64,000 nt of DNA, from assembly GCF_034424315.1 (NCBI RefSeq), contig NZ_CP139972.1, forward strand, positions 5,208,001 through 5,272,000, given 5' to 3'. Made by a program: the position numbers and the translations under genes. This DNA comes from Chitinophaga sancti (lineage in GTDB: Bacteria; Bacteroidota; Bacteroidia; Chitinophagales; Chitinophagaceae). Under the pieces are notes generated by a model that saw only the letters and a program-made list of their open reading frames with translations, did no database searches and was not told the origin of the DNA. This document shows positions 58,406 to 64,000 of the stretch, piece after piece; positions within the stretch are counted from its first letter, which is position 1; the number at the start of each line of letters is the position of its first letter.

Positions 58406-60241
58406 TTAGTGGCCGCCCTTAGCTTTTTCTTCAGGAGTCAGCGGTACGGTCTGAGGAATGAAGTCCTGACCATCCTTGCTGTAATCGTAAGCCCAACGGT
58501 GAACTTCAGGGATTTCACCAGGCCAGTTACCGTGACCGGGATTAATCGGAGTAGTCCATTCCAGGGTAGTTGCGTTCCATGGGTTCTGCGTTGTTAACTT
58601 ACGACCCTTGAAGATGCTATAGAAGAAGTTAAACACAAACATAAGCTGAGTAGCGAATACCACGATCACTACGATAGAGATGAAGTGGTTCAGATCAGCG
58701 AACTGTTTGAATGACTGCCAGGTAGAGTAGTCATAATACCTTCTTGGCATACCCACCAGACCTTCGTAGTGCATTGGCCAGAAAATCAGGTAAGCACCAA
58801 TCAGGGTAATCCAGAAGTGGATATAAGATAATGTGTTGTTCATGTAACGGCCAAACATTTTCGGGAACCAGTGGTACACACCGGCAAAAGTACCGAAGAA
58901 GGCAGATACACCCATTACTATATGGAAGTGCGCGATTACGAAGTAAGTATCGTGCAGGTGAATATCGATAGAGGAGTTACCCAGCCAGATACCAGTCAGA
59001 CCACCGGAGATGAATGTGCTCACGAAACCGATAGAGAACAGCATACCAGGGGTAAAACGGATGTTACCTCTCCAGATCGTAGTGATCCAGTTGAACACTT
59101 TGATCGCAGATGGTACCGCAATCAGCAATGTCAACAGTACGAAGAAGGCACCAAGGAATGGATTCAGACCAGTTACGAACATGTGGTGCGCCCATACCAG
59201 GAAGGCCAGGATAACGATCGCGAACATGGATCCAACCATCGCCAGGTAACCGAAGATAGGTTTGCGGGAGTTAACCGCCATTACTTCAGATACCATACCC
59301 ATTGCAGGGAGGATGATGATGTATACCTCAGGGTGACCCAGGAACCAGAACAAGTGCTGGTACAGGATGGCAGAACCACCTTCGTTGCTCAGTGCTTTAC
59401 CGTTTACGAACAGTTCGCTCAGGTAGAAGCTGGTACCACCGTGGCGGTCGAACAGCAGCAGGATGAAACCTGACAGTAATACAGGGAAGGAAAGTACACC
59501 CAGTACAGCGGTGAAGAAGAAGCCCCATACAGTCAGCGGCATCTTGGTCATAGCCATACCTTTGGTACGCATGTTCAATATAGTAGAGATATAGTTCAGA
59601 CCACCCAGCAGCTGAGAAACTACGAACAGCGCCATAGCAGACAGCCAGAGGTCCATACCAATTTTAGAACCGATTGATGCATCGCCCAGTGCACTCAGTG
59701 GAGGATAAGCAGTCCAGCCACCGGAAGCAGGACCTGTTTGTACAAACAGAGAACTCATCATCACCATGCTGGCCAGGAAGAAGAACCAGTAGCTCAGCAT
59801 GTTCATGAAAGGAGAAGCCATATCGCGGGCACCTACCTGCAAAGGAATCAGCAGGTTGGAGAAAGTACCGCTCAAACCGGCAGTCAATACAAAGAATACG
59901 AGAATTGTACCGTGCATGGTTACCAATGCATAGTAAGCTTCGTCTGTAATACGGCCACCTTTAGCCCAATGTCCCAGTATGCTTTCCATCCATGGGAAAG
60001 TAGCATCAGGGAACCCCAGTTGCAAACGGAACAGTACGGAGAAGAAAGCACCTATGATAGCCCAGATGATACCGGTAATCAGAAATTGCTTAGCGATAGT
60101 TTTGTGATCAAAGCTGAAAACATACTTCGAAATGAAGCCACCCTCATGGTGCTCATGATCGTCGTGACCGTGGCCATGATCGTGCGCGTGCGCGCCGTGC
60201 ATAACCTCCTGTTGACCGTGCAATGTTGCTTCGTTACTCAT
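58406..60241 (-). CDS. coxA: Cytochrome c oxidase subunit I, with His-rich N-terminus
   Basis: Subunit I holds heme a and the heme a3-CuB centre where oxygen is reduced. The 611-residue protein has about 12 helices and the motifs GHPEVYIIILPAMGMVSEVM (CuB His and the cross-linked Tyr), WAHHMFVTGLN, and HDTYFVIAHFHIVMG with the heme ligands. A K-pathway residue pattern is present. The first 32 residues hold 10 histidines (HGAHAHDHGHGHDDHEHH), an unusual extension that could bind copper. It lies after coxB and before ctaB. Confidence 0.95.
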   Translation of the reverse strand: MSNEATLHGQQEVMHGAHAHDHGHGHDDHEHHEGGFISKYVFSFDHKTIAKQFLITGIIWAIIGAFFSVLFRLQLGFPDATFPWMESILGHWAKGGRITDEAYYALVTMHGTILVFFVLTAGLSGTFSNLLIPLQVGARDMASPFMNMLSYWFFFLASMVMMSSLFVQTGPASGGWTAYPPLSALGDASIGSKIGMDLWLSAMALFVVSQLLGGLNYISTILNMRTKGMAMTKMPLTVWGFFFTAVLGVLSFPVLLSGFILLLFDRHGGTSFYLSELFVNGKALSNEGGSAILYQHLFWFLGHPEVYIIILPAMGMVSEVMAVNSRKPIFGYLAMVGSMFAIVILAFLVWAHHMFVTGLNPFLGAFFVLLTLLIAVPSAIKVFNWITTIWRGNIRFTPGMLFSIGFVSTFISGGLTGIWLGNSSIDIHLHDTYFVIAHFHIVMGVSAFFGTFAGVYHWFPKMFGRYMNNTLSYIHFWITLIGAYLIFWPMHYEGLVGMPRRYYDYSTWQSFKQFADLNHFISIVVIVVFATQLMFVFNFFYSIFKGRKLTTQNPWNATTLEWTTPINPGHGNWPGEIPEVHRWAYDYSKDGQDFIPQTVPLTPEEKAKGGH

Positions 60242-60361
60242 AATCGGTGCTGTTTATATAAAACTGATGTGCGTTCAGTTTTCTTACAATAATTTAAAAT
60301 TCCTGTGCGTCTTGTGTGTGCGTCTTAAAATTCTTTCTCTGGCTACTAAGTTACTAATTCA

Positions 60362-61396
60362 CTAGTTTTTAGCTACTGCCTTTTGGGTGCTGTCGGCAGC
60401 TGCTGCAGCTGGAGCGGGAGTTGCGCTCTCATGAGCAACGTCGTATTGAGCTTTCTGTTTTGCAGCCCATGCATCAAATTCTTCCTGAGATTCTACCACG
60501 ATGTTAGCCTTCATGGAATAGTGGCCTTTACCACACATCTGGTCGCAGGAAAGTTCATATACGTAATCAGGATTGTCAGTCTTTTCCTTCATTTCCTTTG
60601 TGGTGAACTTTGGAGTTATCCACAGGGTAGTAGGGATACCAGGAACAGCATCCATCTTCATACGGAAAGCTGACAGACCTACGTCATGGATTACATCGCG
60701 GCTACCAATGATGAATTTCACCGGCTTGTTTACTACCAGGTGAATTTCAGTAGCCATGAAGTCATCCTTATTTAATTGATCATCCCAATCCTGACCTACA
60801 GGATTAGTTGCATCGTTGATGTTTTTGAAGAACTTACGACCCAGCTGACCATCTTTACCAGGGTAACGAACGAGCCAGTTGAATTGCTTACCGGTCACTT
60901 CTACAACCATTGCATCTTTCGGTGCATCAGAAGTGAGGCGGAACCATTGTCTTAAACCGAATGCTATCAGAATGGTAAGGGTGATAGCAGGAATTACGGT
61001 CCAGATTAATTCCAGTTTATTGTTGTGAGGGAAGTAGAAAGCCTTCTGGCCTTCTTTTTCCTGATATTTATAGGCGAACCAGAAAAGGAGGATCTGGGTG
61101 ATAACGAATACGATACCAGTAATAATCAGTGTCCATTTGAGCAGGACGTCGTAACCTTCACCCTGAACAGATGCAGATTCAACTCCAATTTTACCTTTCA
61201 GTAAATCATTACAGTAGTAAACACCTATCAGGCCCACCACCAGGAACACGATCATCAGGAAGCCGTTCACCTTGTTAGATTGCTGGCGCGACTTCTTTTC
61301 TCCTTTTAATATCGACACATATTCGCTGGCCTTCGCAATCTGGAAGATGACTACGAATATGAGTACAACGACTAAGACTGCTAAATATCCTGACAT
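60362..61396 (-). CDS. coxB: Cytochrome c oxidase subunit II with CuA site
   Basis: Subunit II takes electrons from cytochrome c through a two-copper CuA centre. The 344-residue protein has a membrane N-terminus (extra helix YLAVLVVVLIFVVIFQIA, then the two usual helices), and the cupredoxin domain with VIHDVGLSAFRMKMDAVPG and SCDQMCGKGHYSMKANIVVE, giving the CuA ligands His, Cys, Cys, His, Met. No heme-c motif is fused. The C-terminus is Ala/Pro-rich (TPAPAAAAADST). Confidence 0.94.
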   Translation of the reverse strand: MSGYLAVLVVVLIFVVIFQIAKASEYVSILKGEKKSRQQSNKVNGFLMIVFLVVGLIGVYYCNDLLKGKIGVESASVQGEGYDVLLKWTLIITGIVFVITQILLFWFAYKYQEKEGQKAFYFPHNNKLELIWTVIPAITLTILIAFGLRQWFRLTSDAPKDAMVVEVTGKQFNWLVRYPGKDGQLGRKFFKNINDATNPVGQDWDDQLNKDDFMATEIHLVVNKPVKFIIGSRDVIHDVGLSAFRMKMDAVPGIPTTLWITPKFTTKEMKEKTDNPDYVYELSCDQMCGKGHYSMKANIVVESQEEFDAWAAKQKAQYDVAHESATPAPAAAAADSTQKAVAKN

Positions 61397-61467
61397 TGCT
61401 ATTTTGAATAATTAAGTTATCTAATGCTTTACGATTTTACCTAAATCTATCCCGGTACTATCACCAA

Positions 61468-62676
61468 TTAAGCCTGGTGAATAATACTTTCTTTCAGATA
61501 AGGGTGATTCTTTGGAACCAGCGGAGCTTTAGTCAGCTGTTTTGATACCAGTAAGATAATCAGACCAACAAAACCAACACCTATACCCAGTTCAAACCAA
61601 GGGAACACCAGGTGCTGATAAGTACCAGGACCAACCAGCTGCCAGAAATCCATCCAGTGACCACCAATGATCAGCACAGTAATGAAAGTCATTGCAGACC
61701 AGCTACGTTTATTATCCTTGCTCATCAGGAACAACAGCGGAGTGATGAAGTTGATGGCCAGGTTCAGGAAGAAAATTGGTCTCCATTCGCCCCAAACACG
61801 CGGTTTGTAGTAGATAATTTCCTCAGGCATGTTAGCATACCAGATCAGCATATACTGGGAGAACCACAGGTACGTCCAGAAGATACTGAAACCGAAAGCA
61901 AGTTTACCAAGATCATGCAGGTGCTCTTCGTTAACCAGTGGCAGGTAACCCTGACGTTTCAGGTAGATCACCCACAGTGCGATCAGGGAAATCCCGGATA
62001 CCCAGCTGCTCACGAAAGTATACCAGCTATACATTGTAGAATACCAATGTGCATCGATACTCATTAACCAGATCCATGGAGTAGTAGAACCAACACTCAG
62101 CGCATAGATAACTGTGAAAGCACCGCACATTACAGTATTTCTCCACAGAATGCGTTTGCCGTTTTCTTTGGAGAGATCCCATCCATCTTCTTCGATGGAC
62201 ATGTTGCGGAGTTTAATAGTAAACAGGATCCAGAGACCGATAGTCAGGACGCTTGCTATTGTTACGAAACTTGGATTGAGGAACGCTTCTTTCCAGCTCA
62301 GGATTGGGTCATGAGCTACATGTTCTTTATCAAGCCAGTGGTAAATATTACCTGCCTTACCATAGATCAGGCAGAGCAGGATAGCTAAAAAGATAATGCC
62401 CAATACAGGAACAGCCATTGAGATCGCTTCCGGTACGCGACGGAAGGCAACCTGCCAGCCTCCATGTGCCAGGGTAGTGGCACCGATAAAGAAGGTACTG
62501 GCTAATACAACAAGCAGAAAGAAAGAGCTGTTCTGCAGGAGGCCAGCCCAGAAACGTGTGGAGCCATGCTCACCACTAAATACGAAATATCCGATCAACA
62601 AAGTCAGCAAGCCAATAGCTATCAACACGAAGCTGGTCGTCTTTAATCTTGCCGGTACTACAAATTGGTCCTTCAT
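61468..62676 (-). CDS. actF: Alternative complex III subunit ActF, quinol:cytochrome c oxidoreductase
   Basis: ActF is a membrane subunit of alternative complex III, which oxidises menaquinol and reduces cytochrome c. The 402-residue protein has about ten hydrophobic helices, for example VLIAIGLLTLLIGYFVFSGE, FAFGFSIFWTYLWFSQYMLI with preceding HDLGKLAFG, and ALSVGSTTPWIWLMSIDAHW, WYSTMYSWYTFVSSW. These are family features of the NrfD-like ActF. It follows actE and precedes coxB, giving the usual supercomplex order. Confidence 0.9.
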   Translation of the reverse strand: MKDQFVVPARLKTTSFVLIAIGLLTLLIGYFVFSGEHGSTRFWAGLLQNSSFFLLVVLASTFFIGATTLAHGGWQVAFRRVPEAISMAVPVLGIIFLAILLCLIYGKAGNIYHWLDKEHVAHDPILSWKEAFLNPSFVTIASVLTIGLWILFTIKLRNMSIEEDGWDLSKENGKRILWRNTVMCGAFTVIYALSVGSTTPWIWLMSIDAHWYSTMYSWYTFVSSWVSGISLIALWVIYLKRQGYLPLVNEEHLHDLGKLAFGFSIFWTYLWFSQYMLIWYANMPEEIIYYKPRVWGEWRPIFFLNLAINFITPLLFLMSKDNKRSWSAMTFITVLIIGGHWMDFWQLVGPGTYQHLVFPWFELGIGVGFVGLIILLVSKQLTKAPLVPKNHPYLKESIIHQA

Positions 62677-62717
62677 TACTGTATATTAAAATACTTAATT
62701 AATGCTATTATATTCAA

Positions 62718-63380
62718 TTATTTATGTGCAGTGCTATCCGAAGTTGGAGCTGCTGCCGCTGCAGGTGCTGGTGCAGTTGCAGGTTTAGCGCTTGCATCAC
62801 CATCTACCAGGGTAGGAGGGTTCGCACCGCCGTTCTGTACACTGCGGATATATGCAGCAATTTTCCAACGCTGTGTTCTATCCAGCTGGCTGGCGTAGCT
62901 ACCCATCACGTTGAAACCATAAGTCATTACGTGGAACAGGCGACCTTCAGTATAGCTGGCTTTTGCACCACTAGCCAGGTTAGCAGGAGCAGCTACATAA
63001 GGACCATTACCATCCTTATACAGTGGACCATTACCATCCAGCTTAGTACCGTGGCAAATACCGCAGTAAATATTGAATAAACGTTTTCCTTCCTCCAGAT
63101 CCGCTTTCGCCAGAATCAGTGGATTTTTAACACCGTTAGCTAACGCAGTATCTTCTGCTTTCAGATGGTAAGGCAATAACTCTCCTCTTTTCACGGTGCC
63201 ATCTACAGGTTTCATAGATGATACCTTCTCGTTATAGAACTCATAAGCACGGGATTCATACATGTCAGGCATGTAAATCCTTCCGGGCTTTCTGTTATTC
63301 TCTCCCCTGTTGCATGATACCGATACCAAAGCTCCACTTACCAAAGCAGCTGCGATCAATATGTTGGAAGTCCTTTTCAT
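62718..63380 (-). CDS. actE: Alternative complex III subunit ActE, monoheme cytochrome c lipoprotein
   Basis: The 220-residue product has a lipoprotein signal (MKRTSNILIAAALVSGALVS, then VSC, cysteine 23) and one CxxCH heme motif in FNIYCGICHGTKLDGNGPLY, with the likely Met ligand in HVMTYGFNVMGSYASQL. It matches the cytochrome c subunit ActE. The C-terminus is low-complexity (Ala/Pro/Thr). The ATG at 63380 is preferred to the earlier one at 63398 for the signal peptide. It lies between actD and actF. Confidence 0.92.
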   Translation of the reverse strand: MKRTSNILIAAALVSGALVSVSCNRGENNRKPGRIYMPDMYESRAYEFYNEKVSSMKPVDGTVKRGELLPYHLKAEDTALANGVKNPLILAKADLEEGKRLFNIYCGICHGTKLDGNGPLYKDGNGPYVAAPANLASGAKASYTEGRLFHVMTYGFNVMGSYASQLDRTQRWKIAAYIRSVQNGGANPPTLVDGDASAKPATAPAPAAAAAPTSDSTAHK

Positions 63381-63457
63381 CTGTTTATTATAATTCAAGC
63401 TTATATTCTGTATACTTCTCTGTAAGTCTGATTTACAGGGAAGATTGAAATCGTTGT

Positions 63458-64000
63458 TTACGCGTTTACTGTTGCAGTCTCAGCGTTCTTGTACAGGGTA
63501 GGTTCATCATCCTGATCGAAACGACCGTACCACCATCCTGCTTCTGCACGCTGCTCGTTTATTTCTAAACCGCCCGCCTGTGCCAGGAGAGCTTTTACTT
63601 CTTCAGCGTTTGTTTTAGCAGTCACCTCGATTGCCATTACAAACAGGTCATCTGTCTGACGTGGGTGGAAGATGTGCTTCTTTACAAATGGCATCAGGTT
63701 ACACAGGTAGCAGAAAGTCATCACCATACCTACCGCAGAGAACAATACTGTCAACTCGAAGGTAATAGGAATGAACGCCGGCAATGGGAAGTGTGGCTTA
63801 CCACCAATGTTCAGCGGCCAGTCTGAACTGAAGATCCAGCTCATGCAGGATAATGCTGTTGTAGTACCGCAAACACCATATATGAAACCGGCAGTATGCA
63901 GGCTGGTTTCACGGAGACCCATCGCATGATCAAGACCATGCACAGGAAATGGTGTGTATACATCATGGATTTTGTAGCCCGCAGTTCTTACTTTTTTAAC
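63458..64000 (-). CDS. actD: Alternative complex III subunit ActD (DUF3341), 5' partial
   Basis: The frame stays open to the right end, so the N-terminus lies outside; 180 residues are seen. The visible part matches ActD (DUF3341): KKVRTAGYKIHDVYTPFPVH, GLDHAMGLRETSLHTAGFIY, then membrane segments (GVCGTTTALSCMSWIF, ELTVLFSAVGMVMTFCYLCN) and HPRQTDDLFVMAIEV. ActD is a small two-helix subunit of alternative complex III. It is upstream of actE, in the expected order. Confidence 0.92.
   Translation of the reverse strand, partial: VKKVRTAGYKIHDVYTPFPVHGLDHAMGLRETSLHTAGFIYGVCGTTTALSCMSWIFSSDWPLNIGGKPHFPLPAFIPITFELTVLFSAVGMVMTFCYLCNLMPFVKKHIFHPRQTDDLFVMAIEVTAKTNAEEVKALLAQAGGLEINEQRAEAGWWYGRFDQDDEPTLYKNAETATVNA

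Overview
The window looks like a chromosomal segment from the phylum Bacteroidota, most probably a Chitinophaga-like member of the Chitinophagaceae. This rests on the gliding/type IX secretion block gldK-gldL-gldM-gldN, a protein with a type IX C-terminal sorting domain, an alternative complex III (Act) plus aa3 oxidase cluster, several Bacteroidota-type families (DUF4271 beside hemD, DUF4783 beside nadC, DUF2911, DUF6263), and promoters of the TAnnTTTG type instead of strong Shine-Dalgarno sites. I saw no rRNA, tRNA, CRISPR array, phage or transposase gene. Nearly all of it reads as core genome.

Layout. 1-8 kb: the end of a beta-propeller protein with a sorting domain (possibly PorZ), recO, lpxH (3' end overlapping recO), a small lipoprotein, then the minus-strand run rsfS-ftsH-lutC, and divergent birA. 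8-15 kb: nadC, a lipid kinase and a SUI1/eIF1-like factor in one minus-strand operon, a DUF4783 gene, then gpmI, a lipoprotein and uvrC. 15-20 kb: gldKLMN on the minus strand. 20-31 kb: a YyaL-type thioredoxin/six-hairpin protein, hemD with DUF4271, an AraC regulator divergent from an MFS transporter, hemW, galM, and a deoxyhypusine-synthase-like gene. 31-43 kb: metabolic and unknown genes (AcpH, DUF2911, a cystathionine gamma-synthase type enzyme, DUF2400, DUF6263, a fatty acid hydroxylase, FAH plus flavin reductase, DUF4197, tandem USP, lysS). 43-54 kb: a DPP IV peptidase, a cluster of intergenic repeats, a CsaA-like protein, lptC, a Lon N-domain protein, two tandem paralogous GT4 glycosyltransferases, a GT2 glycosyltransferase, meaB, a divergent ClC protein and DUF2024. 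54-64 kb: one long minus-strand respiratory locus, actD-actE-actF-coxB-coxA-ctaB-two subunit III genes-subunit IV-SCO-DUF420-small CxxC membrane protein.

How the genes work together. The respiratory locus encodes part of a quinol:cytochrome c oxidoreductase, its terminal oxidase, heme O synthesis and the copper chaperone for CuA. hemD and hemW elsewhere in the window serve tetrapyrrole/heme supply. gldKLMN build the core of the type IX secretion/gliding machine, whose substrates carry sorting domains like that of the first gene. lpxH and lptC make and export lipopolysaccharide, and the three glycosyltransferases could act on surface glycans.

The most unusual signal is noncoding. A family of at least four intergenic elements (33.1, 45.6, 45.9 and 46.5 kb) each has a GC-rich hairpin, then an invariant AACCATATC...GAAAAACCT block, then a variable segment of almost constant length, then a second conserved block. 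Other noncoding signals are a 5 x 11-bp tandem repeat at 27.2 kb, -7 boxes so close to start codons that leaderless mRNAs are likely, and many perfect terminator hairpins with three-base loops.
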